Source of the DNA: Patiria miniata
Taxonomy: Eukaryota; Echinodermata; Asteroidea; Valvatida; Asterinidae
Assembly (NCBI RefSeq): GCF_015706575.1
Contig: NW_024037056.1
Location: 17,892,088 to 17,956,087, forward strand
Reading direction: 5' to 3'
DNA: 64,000 nucleotides
Of the stretch, positions 1 to 24,600 are shown piece by piece; within the stretch, counting starts at the first letter, position 1; every line of letters begins with the position of its first letter. The position numbers were made by a program, and so were the translations under genes. Under the pieces are notes generated by a model that ran no database searches, was not told where the DNA came from, and worked only from the letters and a program-made list of their open reading frames with translations.

Positions 1-1376
1 TCTGGAATGTCAGGACATGTAGAAGTCAACGGCAAAACCAAACCGGCAGCATAAGCGTAGGACAAATATTCTTCGTAGCCATAGACAACGGCTGTGAACG
101 ATGACGACTGGGGATCTGTTTGCTCGACAAAGTAGACCCCTCCACCTTTGGGTAGTTCAACAGTGATTGATGTGTAGTCGGTATGAGGTACAGGACTTTC
201 ATGTACACCGGTTCCAGTAATTGGAGAGCCATTAATAGTCAGAGTTGAACGAGAATCACTTTTCACAACAATATTAATGTAATTGAAGAAACCATTCGGA
301 TCGTGTCCAGCGTTGGCAGGTGTCAGGAAGCCAACTTCGTAGCCGAAGTGCTGGACTGCGGGCACCTGTGTCAAAGACGGGTCGACTACTATGTTGTTGA
401 TGGACGCCAACTGCTGCATGACGAGGATTGGCTGGCTTGCCGATATGAGTCCGGAACCACTCAGACTCCCCTGCCAGAAGTCTCCAGGTTCTAGTGATAT
501 ATCTTCGTATCCCGGGATGGTGAGTGTGGTTTCGTTACAGTAAGCGACAATTCGGTAGGTGTTCTCATCGTCACTCCGGGCCGCGGTGTAGATGTGCTCC
601 TTTCCCCAGCTCCTGACGGGAACGAGCTGCTCTACCAGCGTGTCGCAGAATGTACCCGGTTGATTTGCACAGTGATTGCCACTAAACGCAGCAACCGGTT
701 TGTCAGTTTGAATGATACTTCCTGTTAAGTCATCGGGGGAATTTTTTCCGGCCCAGATGTGAACCGATTCCAGTTTATTTACCATGAACTTTACAATGTC
801 ACCAGCAAAGTAAGTCTGTCCTTCGAATGATGTGCCACCGCGTAAAGTAACCTGAACCGAAGTGGAATCTTCAGTACCAATGACGGCAAACTGTGACGAG
901 ATCAAAGGCGCAGCCGTAACCACTACGTACTGCTGACCAAGGCTATTTACGGGTATACCAAGAAAGCCGTCGGTTGTAGTTCGCTGGTTTAGAAATCCGT
1001 GCACTGATATCTCATTTGAAGCAACGATCTCAATGGCTTTCAGGCTACGCTCACTGCCCAACATCGTGAACTCATCGGGGATGTCAGTCTGTTGAGATCC
1101 CCTAGGCTGAAGGATCAGGTCTTCAGTGAACGGTGACCCATCTATCTGAAAGTTGCTGCTCATGTTGACCGTTGTCAGCTGATCACTCATTGTCGATATG
1201 AAAATAGATGGCCGCCTGGTGTTTTGGTATACAACTAGGTTATCAGTGAAACCAATGATAAAGTGTTTACCTTGAGTTTTTCCCGAGCACTGCGCAACAG
1301 CTGACGCTGGTTTCTCGGGAATGGCGAAGAACAAGACTACCACACACAAGATGTGATGTGCCAATGAATGATCCAT
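1..1376 (-). CDS. IgGFc-binding-protein-like secreted protein (IgGFc_N domain), N-terminal part
   Basis: One open frame runs without a stop from the ATG whose complement is at 1374-1376 to the window edge (458 codons seen). Residues 1 to about 27 look like a signal peptide: a hydrophobic ILCVVVLFFAI core, then small residues (PASA) suited to cleavage. The rest matches the IgGFc-binding protein N-terminal domain as I know it: a region with SGNHCAN, then FCDTLVEQLVPVRSWGKEH, then the strand QPILVMQQLAS. The paired cysteines and the LVEQL..WGKE block are the most characteristic parts. In vertebrates this domain sits on mucin-like FCGBP; in marine invertebrates it is common in secreted or surface proteins of uncertain role. 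What lies C-terminal (EGF, VWD, TM or nothing) is outside the window. That the whole visible part is one exon is notable. Family call fairly sure; exact orthology unknown. Confidence 0.85.
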   Translation of the reverse strand, partial: MDHSLAHHILCVVVLFFAIPEKPASAVAQCSGKTQGKHFIIGFTDNLVVYQNTRRPSIFISTMSDQLTTVNMSSNFQIDGSPFTEDLILQPRGSQQTDIPDEFTMLGSERSLKAIEIVASNEISVHGFLNQRTTTDGFLGIPVNSLGQQYVVVTAAPLISSQFAVIGTEDSTSVQVTLRGGTSFEGQTYFAGDIVKFMVNKLESVHIWAGKNSPDDLTGSIIQTDKPVAAFSGNHCANQPGTFCDTLVEQLVPVRSWGKEHIYTAARSDDENTYRIVAYCNETTLTIPGYEDISLEPGDFWQGSLSGSGLISASQPILVMQQLASINNIVVDPSLTQVPAVQHFGYEVGFLTPANAGHDPNGFFNYINIVVKSDSRSTLTINGSPITGTGVHESPVPHTDYTSITVELPKGGGVYFVEQTDPQSSSFTAVVYGYEEYLSYAYAAGLVLPLTSTCPDIP

Positions 1377-1464
1377 ACTATAAAGCAAAATTAGAAATTG
1401 AAGAGAAAAATCTTCAGAAATCAAAGTAGACCTATACAGTGTATTTAAGCAATCTGTAAAAATA

Positions 1465-1471
1465 TTTTATA
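1465..1471 (-). promoter_or_regulatory. Possible TATA box for the IgGFc_N gene
   Basis: On the minus strand the motif TATAAAA lies about 90 bases upstream of the start ATG at 1376. Spacing would fit a start site near 1440 and a short leader of about 60 bases. The flank is AT-rich, so a chance match is quite possible, and the TTTTTACAG just downstream could instead be an acceptor for an upstream UTR exon. Confidence 0.3.
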
Positions 1472-1565
1472 CCTAACTGTATAGTTCTGTGGTAGTCAAT
1501 ATCAATGCTTGCATGCATTTAGTGACTTGCAGATACGATATTCGTGTGTTAAAATATTGCACGCT

Positions 1566-1621
1566 GGGGGGGGGGGGGGGGATGGTGTCCGACCTCTCCC
1601 CCCCCCCCCCCCCCCCCCCCC
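1566..1621. repeat. Poly-G / poly-C inverted tract
   Basis: A run of about 16 G is followed after about 16 bases by a run of about 24 C, so the two can pair as a hairpin or the G run can form a quadruplex. Similar homopolymer G or C runs occur near 3508-3521, 3590-3610, 5690-5706, 55070-55084, 56590, 56755-56766, 59258, 60389 and 61728. Run lengths are prone to sequencing error. Confidence 0.7.
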
Positions 1622-1924
1622 TCCTGCATACGGGCATTATGCAGTAAATATGGCTTGTTGAGGCAGCTTGTTTTTGTTCTTCGATTTCATTGCCATGAAA
1701 TGACTGAGAATATTACTAATAGGATCACGGTCCATCGAAAGGTTATATTCAAAATATCGGTACCCATTTATACCACTACAGGAACGAGACAAGTGGGGTA
1801 AATTGGCTTGCCCAAGTAAATGATGAATTATTATCAGCAGTTAAGATCTTGGACGTAATTGTGGGCTTTTCACAATTTTATTTAATATTCACCAAACGCT
1901 GATAAAAATTGATAAAAGTAAAAA

Positions 1925-2705
1925 ATGTAAAAGTTATAAACTTGAACACTGTCAATCAAAATGGCTTCATCTGAAAGGCAATTCACTAGATTTTCATTGA
2001 TATCTTATTTGCATCTCTTCAGTCAAGGATGACAGAGTACACAATTGATTTCGAAACAAAGGCCAATAAACCCCTGTTTCTAAGTTTGCAGAAGGAGTAG
2101 TGAGTTACATTTGTAAGCTGTCAGCTGTGAATTGAGCTGTCAAAAAGAATGTGCATTCGCAGTGGATTATTTATTGAAGTGAATTATTTATTGAATGTTA
2201 GTAAGACATTCTTAAAGTGTTTGAGTATAAATGGAATAATCGTGTTTCATGATTAAATCAATCATTTCAAAGTTTCGATGTTATGTAGTCATGATTAAAA
2301 TAACAACTACACATAGGCCTACCTATTGCAAAAATGTACTCAAAACATAGCTTGGGCGTTGCCCAACTTGGCATGGCTTTGGCTATGCCCAGTTGAAGCT
2401 GTTTTTAACATTTTTGAAATTGGATTGCTAGTTTGTGATGAAAACAAAATCCTTGGAATGATTAATTATAAATCTCCTATTAACGCACTGTCCGCAGCAG
2501 CGACAGCGCATTCATTATATAGTTTAACTCACCACTTCTTCAGAAAACTTGGAAACAGGGTTTATTGGCCTCTGTTTTGAAATCAACAGTGGTGCTCAGT
2601 CATACATGACTGAAGAGATGCAAATAAGATATCATTGAAAAGCTACAATGAACTACCCTTTAAGGTGGAGCCACTGTGACAGTTTCAAGTTTATAACTTT
2701 TACAT
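1925..2705. repeat. Diverged inverted repeat with arms of about 180 bp
   Basis: The left arm (1925-2107) is closely similar to the reverse complement of the right arm (2525-2705). Shared blocks include atgtaaaagttataaactt, gatatcttatttgcatctct and ggccaataaa followed by a C run, with substitutions and small indels between them. The 417-base centre shows no clear gene; its longest frame resembles nothing I know. This looks like an old foldback or MITE-type insertion, or two opposed copies of one dispersed element. No target-site duplication is obvious. Confidence 0.65.
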
Positions 2706-3223
2706 ATTAACCCAATTTTTTGGATTACCTTCATGATTTTGATGCACACTGTAGATGTACATGTACATGTAGTGCAATTTACTCGGGTGAGAGGGACAAA
2801 ATGTTAGGTGAAGAAAGTTCTGGATACTTCGCGCTGAAGTTTCACTTTGAACTGCCTTGGAATGGACAAAATAGGTATGGTTGCGAGGACCAGGACAGTG
2901 AACGTGGATTCATCGAAAATCAAATTCATACCATCTTTCAACAATCTATTAGTCCGATATTAATCCTGTTAGTTTCACGGTAAGCTAAATAATTCGCATT
3001 ACCTGTTTGTTGATTGTCACGTCTGCTCTGATTACGTCTTGGTGGATGTCTGTAAGCCAGATTGAACTTCCTAGTGACCCATCGGTATACCTGCAATAAA
3101 CTTAAATCACATGCAGGTGGGAATTGATGGCACGTGATGGTACACAAAGCCTTTAGAAAACGTAGTTTATCAAAGGCTGTATTATTGTTATTGGCTAAAT
3201 GACCTCAAATGAACATCAACAAC

Positions 3224-3445
3224 ACTGAAAAATTCCTGGCTATACGCCACTGATCCACAATAACTGCCACAGCGTATCTCATATTCTTTGTTCGTGATTA
3301 GGAAAAAAAGGGAGAAAGAAAAAAGTTTGACCTAGGTTTATCACGAACAACAACTGCGCTGGATTTTGAGTGCCCAGGTCAAGGCAGTCGTCGATTGTGT
3401 CCGTCATGGTGTCTGAATTTTATAGCACGATTCGAATTGTATAGC
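3224..3445. repeat. Direct repeat of about 220 bp, copy 1
   Basis: Starts near ctggctatacgccactgatc and ends at ttcgaattgtatagc. It is nearly identical to copy 2 at 3613-3835, including the block gtttgacctaggtttatcac. The copies are separated by about 170 bases that hold two poly-C tracts. No coding frame is seen. A segmental duplication or two insertions of one element would both fit. Confidence 0.75.
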
Positions 3446-3612
3446 GGAAAAGTTCTTTTTCTTTTCAGAATCGAGGCCCCATGAAACCTTGTCGCCCCCC
3501 AGTCGCCCCCCCCCCCCCCACACTGAGATTTTGAGTTTCTAAAAAAATTATCATTGATCTACATGACGCCCCCCATGAAATGTTCCAGCCCCCCCCCCCC
3601 CCCCCCCCCCAC

Positions 3613-3835
3613 TAAAAAATTACTGGCTATACGCCACTGATCCACAATAATTGCCACAGCGTATCTCATATTCTTTGTTCGTGATTTGGAAAAAAAGGGA
3701 GAAAGAAAAAAGTTTGACCTAGGTTTATCACGAACAATAACTGCGCTGGATTTTGAGTGCCCAGGTCAAGGCGCAGTCGTAGATTGTGTCCGTCATGGTG
3801 TCTGAATTTTATAGCACGATTCGAATTTTATAGCA
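3613..3835. repeat. Direct repeat of about 220 bp, copy 2
   Basis: Second copy of the element at 3224-3445, differing by a few substitutions and a two-base insertion (caaggcgcagtcg against caaggcagtcg). It begins directly after a long poly-C tract. From here to 4470 I see only AT-rich sequence without a supported gene. Confidence 0.75.
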
Positions 3836-4470
3836 GGTACCAGCATTTCAAAGGGCTAGGGGTTACCAAGGGCGATTCCGCAACGTATCTCAAACGCCTT
3901 GGAGAGTTGTGAGTATTTCAAAAGAAATTGGAAGTATACGTGTAATTATCACTCAGGTCTAAGGGCCTTATTCACGGTCAGCCATATTAGATTGAGAGAG
4001 GGGTACAATCTTCACTTTTGGAACTTGTGTATATAGAGAAATGAAAGCAATGACGTTTCAAACTAATGCTAGTCTGCTCTGATGAATAATGTAAAAAATT
4101 GTGATTAAACACACCTGAATGTTTTAAGCCACATTTAAACAAATAATAAAAGTGAAGCTATAGTGAATAAATATAGTCTGGCACCATAATGACCATCCCA
4201 TTCAACAGTTCACAATTTATGAAATACATTCAGGATGCACCCCTGTATTAACATTCCCATAGGCACCAGTGGTAAATGTCCATACTTCAAAATTCTTTTT
4301 AAAATATTCAGAACTCTCACAGGTATTTAAGCTGCACAAAAATAATGATTAACATGTTATCTTTTTATTTTATTTTCATTTTTGGGTGGGTTGACTATTG
4401 ACTTTAAAGAAGACGACCCCTAATTTTCAAAAAAAAAACCCAACATCATGGCTCAATAGCGGGGGCCGTA

Positions 4471-4763
4471 TCATAAGTCCGACGCCTCATAGGTCCGACG
4501 CCTCATAAGTCCGAAATTTCGGACTTATAAGGCACACAATATGTTTATTCCTTCTCATAGGTCCGACGCCTCATAAGTCCGATGTCGGAAAAACGAAGCG
4601 TACGAGGCGTCGGAGCTATGAGGCGTCGGACTTATGAGGCGTCGGACTTATGAGGCGTCGGACCTATGAGGCGTCGGACTTATGGGCCTTTACTTGGTTG
4701 CTAGGGGGATGATATTTTGTCGGACTTATGAGGCGTCGGACGTATGAGGCGTCGGACTTATGA
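4471..4763. mobile_element. Foldback-type element with arms built of 16-bp subrepeats
   Basis: The outer 44 bases at 4471-4514 match the reverse complement of 4720-4763 at 43 of 44 positions. Both arms are tandem copies of a 16-base unit (cctcataagtccgacg, or its complement gaggcgtcggacttat). Further units lie inside in the matching orientation at about 4553-4586 and 4601-4685, so nearly the whole element can fold back on itself. A perfect short palindrome (agtccgaaatttcggact) closes the left arm. Long inverted arms made of short tandem units are the hallmark of foldback transposons, such as the TU family described in sea urchins; whether this belongs to that family I cannot say. There is no coding capacity. 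Confidence 0.75.
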
Positions 4764-4840
4764 GTGGACCCCTAGCGCCACTTTCTTCAGTCGAGCCCAA
4801 TTGCATCCAAAATGCTCCGAGTTGGAAGCCCGAAGTCCGG

Positions 4841-5265
4841 GCCAGAGGTTCATTGCCATATAATTATCTTCAATTCCCCAATTGTATGGCTCTCAGAACT
4901 CTCTAATATAGAATAATTTTGAGAGTATAACTTTTATTCATGAGCTCGGCTTGGGTTTCGGCCTATTTCCCGGTGTGCACCCTTGCACTGCAATTTCCTT
5001 AAATTATACCTTTGTCATTCTTTATCGGTTCCTGTCAATATGAAAATATCATGGCAAAATATTGGACGAGATTTCAGTTGAATGCAAAGTTTTTATCTTG
5101 AGTTACAAAAACCTTTGTTTACATCTGGAATGGACAGAATTAAGTCGGCGCGCGGTTTTATTATATGTCTATGGCGGTGAGCCGTGTTATCGCGCCCTCT
5201 TTTGTAAGAAATTGATGACGATTTAAATCCAGAGGCCAGAGGTTCATTGCCATATAATTATCTTC
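4841..5265. repeat. 31-bp direct repeats flanking a 363-bp segment
   Basis: The 31 bases at 4841-4871 recur exactly at 5235-5265 (core gaggttcattgccatataat). The 363 bases between them carry no gene that I recognise. The layout could be an insertion with an unusually long target duplication, or a tandem duplication whose inner part has diverged. Confidence 0.6.
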
Positions 5266-5323
5266 GTTTTGTTCTTAGGTTTTAATGCTAATGTGCTTGT
5301 ATTTTTATTATTTAATTATTAAT

Positions 5324-5430
5324 ATTATCTTCAAGTAAACTTGAATCCTCGATCCTGATTAGTTGATCCATGGCAACAAGCCATGGATCGACCAATCAGG
5401 ATCGAGGATTCAAGTTTACTTGAAGATAAT
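5324..5430. repeat. Long near-perfect hairpin, 50-bp arms
   Basis: The left arm 5324-5373 and right arm 5381-5430 are complementary at 48 of 50 positions, with a loop of about 7 bases between two ccatgg sites. One of the two mismatches would form a G-U pair in RNA. It lies about 400 bases upstream of the PRPF6 start codon, so it is in its promoter region or 5' leader. It could be a short MITE, a recent inverted duplication, or a source of hairpin RNA. Confidence 0.85.
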
Positions 5431-5831
5431 ACTAAATGTATACCATTAGGGAATTATCGTCAGTTCTACGATAATCGGCCTGGAGACACCGGTCATTATG
5501 GAGACACATCATCTCCCGAATGGCACAACCCCCCTTTAAGACTAATTAAGAGGCAAAATGTTAATATCGCATCGCGCAATTAAGTTGTACTTGTTGCTCG
5601 TGGTCTCATTAGTAAACATACTGAAATTCGTGGAAAAAAGGACAAGGGAATATTGGGTTTGGGTACATTTAAGTTTGAAACTTCCCATGGGGGGGGGGGG
5701 GGGGGGCGGAAAACATCAACATACGACTACTAGAGTCGAGTAATGGCAATCTAAACAACAGAGGGCGTCGCGTCTGATGATCGATATGATATGATGCATG
5801 CGATCGAGATCGAAAACACAGAATCGACAAA

Positions 5832-19792
<13,961 letters not shown>

Positions 19793-21658
19793 ACAGGTAT
19801 TTGCCTACGGGCAATTCTAGCTTTATGTAACGTCTGTGACAGGCATGACAGAGCTTTTGAGAGCTCAGTGACTACACCTGATAATTAAATGTATTTGTCA
19901 AATCTTATACATCCGTTGTAAATAGTCAAGGAGAATACAGACTAGGAGTTTGGGGCCTTGTTGTTGATAATGTCCCTCGCCTTCGGCAGGGGCTGTTATC
20001 AGCATTCATTCCTACAGCTAGTCTTAAACGGACTTAGTTAAAACTAGCCAAGCACATATTTATTCCCTTATTGTATATTGTTTATTCCGTTTACAATAAG
20101 AATGTGTTAAAAAAAAAACAGGTGTCCAGAGCTATGGCTGTGTCAATTGTCAGCTTGTGCCCATGTAGTTGTAAGGGAAGATGACTCGGACAGAAGCACT
20201 AGACGAGAGATTTGGACTAGTCCTAACAGTTTGCTATGCCTCATAGTGCCACCAGGTTGTAAATATGTAAAGTACAACTGTTTTGAGACAAAATATTTGC
20301 ACATCTTCGTCAAGGTACATGTAAATGGGGAATGGCGATGAAGATACAATTCATTCATCGTTATTTCTGGTTCAAATGTTACCATTGATGCTTGCTGTTG
20401 CATGAGATCACATTACTTTATTTTCTAATCATTAATAATAGAGGACATGTAGTTAAGTTTGTACTATGTAATAGGAACATGTCAGCCTTAAATGTTAAAA
20501 ATGTTGGTTCTTAAAACATTTTGCTGAATGTTCTCAAAATAAAATGCAGATTCACATCCTTATTTTGGGGAACTTTGTCATTTCGTATAATAGGTGAACA
20601 GATGTGGATTATTGAAATGGGAACATTTTTTTTCTCAAAAGAACAGAAAAATACTTTCACAATCGTGAATTACTTTTTTAACAGAATAAATAGCTCACAA
20701 AATAAGACTGAGATTTTTGCAACAGAGTAATAAGTTGTTTTTATTTCCTTACTGTTATGTTAACTAGGAGACGTCTACAATTGTAATTTTAAAGGTCAAA
20801 CTGTTAAGAATAAATACACATTGAATATGTACCTCAGTAGAAAAGTACAAATTTCACTTGCACACCAATGGTGATTACACTGTGGTGACTACATGAGCTA
20901 CCGGTAGTCTCATCAATATAATACAAATTATGGGCTTGCCCAAGTTTATGGTTTCACAAAAATCCACAGACACTACAGCACAAAACTCTACCTACATGTA
21001 ACTGTAACATCCTCTTACTACGCATTCTGTGCTTACAGGATTAGAGCAGAATTTCCGTATATTCCAGAATATTGTGTTTCCTGGAAACGCACAGCATTTA
21101 CAGAGCTAGATTTTGAGCACTTTTGTTGCTTCAAACCAAAAACAATTTACAGCGACAATGGAAATTGGAACAGAACATTCAAGCCCGTACTGTGAAGAGG
21201 GATTTTATACAATTTAGACTATTTCAAATTGTTAGAGTCTTTGGTAAGTTATAGACTTCATTTTTTCTGTACAACAATTGATTTCTGCTAAGATGATACT
21301 TTACAAATATCATTTTAATGAAAATACTTTGATTCATGTATGGTGTACACATTCATTCTTTGTGGAAAGTTGAATCCACATACATGTAAGAAACTAGGAA
21401 ATATAGGACTATCACGTGCACCATTGGAACAAGTACATACATATACTGTACATATATAGATTCAGCATTATAATGGACAATTTACTGCTGTAAAACTTAC
21501 ACTCATAAATACCTTAAACAATACCCAGTCCTAGTGGTAGAGAGCCTGTCATGTGGGTGGTTTTAATAGGGCCCAAGACCCAAATTCTACTTGGCAACAT
21601 ATTTTGTGCAACTTTCTACTCAAATAAATGTTTGAAAACTGTTTAACATCCGTTTCCA
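19793..21658 (+). other. PRPF6 3' UTR and flank
   Basis: No gene is seen here. The stretch is AT-rich and holds the PRPF6 3' UTR of unknown length. Poly(A) hexamers AATAAA occur at 20538, 20695 and 20809; any could end the transcript. The next feature is the 185-bp satellite. Confidence 0.6.
20538..20814 (+). terminator. Cluster of three candidate poly(A) signals after PRPF6
   Basis: AATAAA hexamers at 20538-20543, 20695-20700 and 20809-20814 lie about 750-1020 bases beyond the PRPF6 stop codon. They are the first canonical hexamers I see in the downstream flank. Transcript ends would be needed to choose among them. Confidence 0.4.
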
Positions 21659-24600
21659 GGATAATGCAAGATACCTAAGGGACCCAAGAACACATTCCAA
21701 TGCGATTTGTGGACAGATGGACTTATCAAAGGAATTTCTGTATTGTTTCGAGAAAAGTCAGTTTTTGCCAAATTTCACTAAAAAAGTAAGGCTAACCCCT
21801 TGCATTTTTTTAATTTTGGCCAAAAAATAAACTTGCTTCAAACTTGCAGGAAAGATGCCTAATGGACCTTAGAACACATTCCAATGCGATTTCTGGATGA
21901 ATGGACACTCTAAAGGAATTTCTGTATTGTTTCGAGAAAAGTTAATTTTTGACGAAATTTCACTAAAAAAGTAAGGCTAACCCCTTGCATTTTTTTAATT
22001 TTGGCCAAAAAATAAAATTGCTTCAAACTTGCAGGAAAGATGCCTAATGGACCTTAGAACGCATTCCAATTCGATTTCTGGATGGATGGACACTTCAAAG
22101 GAATTTCTGTATTGTTTCGAGAAAAGTCAATTTTTACCAAATTTCACTAAAAAAGTAAGGCTAACCCCTTGCATTTTTTTCAATTTTTGCCAAAAAATAA
22201 AATTGCTTCAAACTTGCAGGAAAGATGCCTAATGGACCTAAGAACGCATTCCAATTCGATTGCTGGATGGATGGACACTTCAAAGGAATTTTTGTATTGT
22301 TTCGAGAAAAGTCAATTTTTGACCAAATTTCACTAAAAAAGTAAGGCTAACCCCTTGCATTTTTTAAATTTTGGCCAAAAAATAAAATTGCTTCAAACTT
22401 GCAGGAAAGATGCCTAATGGACCTTAGAACGCATTCCAATGCCATTTCTGGATGGATGGACACTTCAAAGGAATTTCTGTATCGTTTCGAGAAAAGTCAA
22501 TTTTTGACCAAATTCACTAAAAAAGTAAGGCTAACCCCTTGCATTTTTTTGAATTTTTGCCAAAAAATAAAATTGCTTCAAACTTGCAGGAAAGATGCCT
22601 AATGGACCTTAGAACGCATTCCAATTCGATTGCTGGTTGGATGGACACTTCAAAGGAATTTCTGTATTGTCTCGAGAAAAGTTAATTTTTGTCCAAATTT
22701 CACTAAAAAAGTAAGGCTAACCCCTTGCATTTTTTCAATTTTGGCCAAAAAATAAAATTGCTTCAAACTTGCAGGAAAGATGCCTAATGGACCTTAGAAC
22801 ACATTCCAATGCGATTTCTGGATGAAAGGACACTCTAAAGGAATTTCTGTATTGTTTCGAGAAAAGTCAATTTTTGACCAAATTTCACTAAAAAAGTAAG
22901 GCTAACCCCTTGCATTTTTTTGAATTTTTGCCAAAAAATAAAATTGCTTCAAACTTGCAGGAAAGATGCCTAATGGACCTTAGAACGCATTCCAATTCGA
23001 TTGCTGGATGGATGGACACTTCAAAGGAATTTCTGTATTGTCTCGAGAAAAGTTAATTTTTGTCCAAATTTCACTAAAAAAGTAAGGCTAACCCCTTGCA
23101 TTTTTTTAATTTTGGCCAAAAAATAAAATTGCTTCAAACTTGCAGGAAAGATGCCTAATGAACCTTAGAACACATTCAAATGCGATTTCTGGATGAATGG
23201 ACACTCTAAAGGAATTTCTGTATTGTTTCGAGAAAAGTCAATTTTTGACCAAATTTCACTAAAAAAGTAAGGCTAACCCCTTGCATTTTTTAAATTTTGG
23301 CCAAAAAATAAAATTGCTTCAAACTTGAAGGAAAGATGCCTAATGGACCTTAGAACGCATTCAAATTCGATTTCTGGATGGATGGACACTTCAAAGGAAT
23401 TTCTGTATTGTTTCGAGAAAAGTCAATTTTTGACCAAATTTCACTAAAAAAGTAAGGCTAACCCCTTGCATTTTTTTCAATTTTTGCCAAAAAATAAAAT
23501 TGCTTCAAACTTGCAGGAAAGATGCCTAATGAACCTTAGAACACATTCAAATGCGATTTCTGGATGAATGGACACTCTAAAGGAATTTCTGTATTGTTTC
23601 GAGAAAAGTCAATTTTTGACCAAATTTCACTAAAAAAGTAAGGCTAACCCCTTGCATTTTTTTAATTTTGGCCAAAAAATAAAATTGCTTCAAACTTGCA
23701 GGAAAGATGCCTAATGGACCTTAGAACGCATTCAAATTCGATTTCTGGATGGATGGACACTTAAAAGGAATTTCTGTATTGTTTCGAGAAAAGTCAATTT
23801 TTGACCAAATTTCACTAAAAAAGTAAGGCTAACCCCTTGCATTTTTTTGAATTTTTGCCAAAAAATAAAATTGCTTCAAACTTGCAGGAAAGATGCCTAA
23901 TGGACCTTAGAACGCATTCCAATTCGATTGCTGGATGGATGGACACTTCAAAGGAATTTCTGTATTGTTTCGGGAAAAGTCAATTTTTGACCAAATTTCA
24001 CTAAAAAAGTAAGGCTAACCCCTTGCATTTTTTAAATTTTGGTTAAAAAATAAAATTGCTTTAAACTTGCAGGAAAGATGCCTAATGGAGCTTAGAACGC
24101 ATTCCAATTCGATTTCTGGATGAATGGACACTCTAAAGGAATTTCTGTATTGTTTCGAGAAAAGTAAATTTTTGACGAAATTTCACTAAAAAAGTAAGGC
24201 TAACCCCTTGCATTTTTTAAATTTTGGCCAAAAAATAAAATTGCTTCAAACTTGCAGGAAAGATGCCTAATGGACCTTAGAACGCATTCCAATTCGATTT
24301 CTGGATGGATGGACACTTCAAAGGAATTTCTGTATTGTCTCAAGAAAAGTTAATTTTTGTCCAAATTTCACTAAAAAAGGAAGGCTAACCTCTTGCATTT
24401 TTTCAATTTTGGCCAAAAAATAAAATTGCTTCAAACTTGCAGGAAAGATGCCTAAAGGACCTTAGAACACATTCCAATGCGATTTCTGGATGAATGGATA
24501 CTCTAAAGGAATTTCTGTATTGTTTCGAGAAAAGTCAATTTTTGTCCAAATTACACAAAAAAAGTAAGGCTAACCCCTTGCATTTTTTTAATTTTGGCCA

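Noticed and set aside
4471..4763. CRISPR-like array of 16-bp repeats
   Set aside because: The genome is eukaryotic, the units are directly tandem without unique spacers, and their orientation inverts; a foldback element explains it.
22029..22602. Open frames of 67 codons within the 185-bp satellite (MQERCLMDLRTHSN type)
   Set aside because: The monomer is not a multiple of three, most monomers break the frame, and there is no third-position pattern; the frames are by-products of the repeat.
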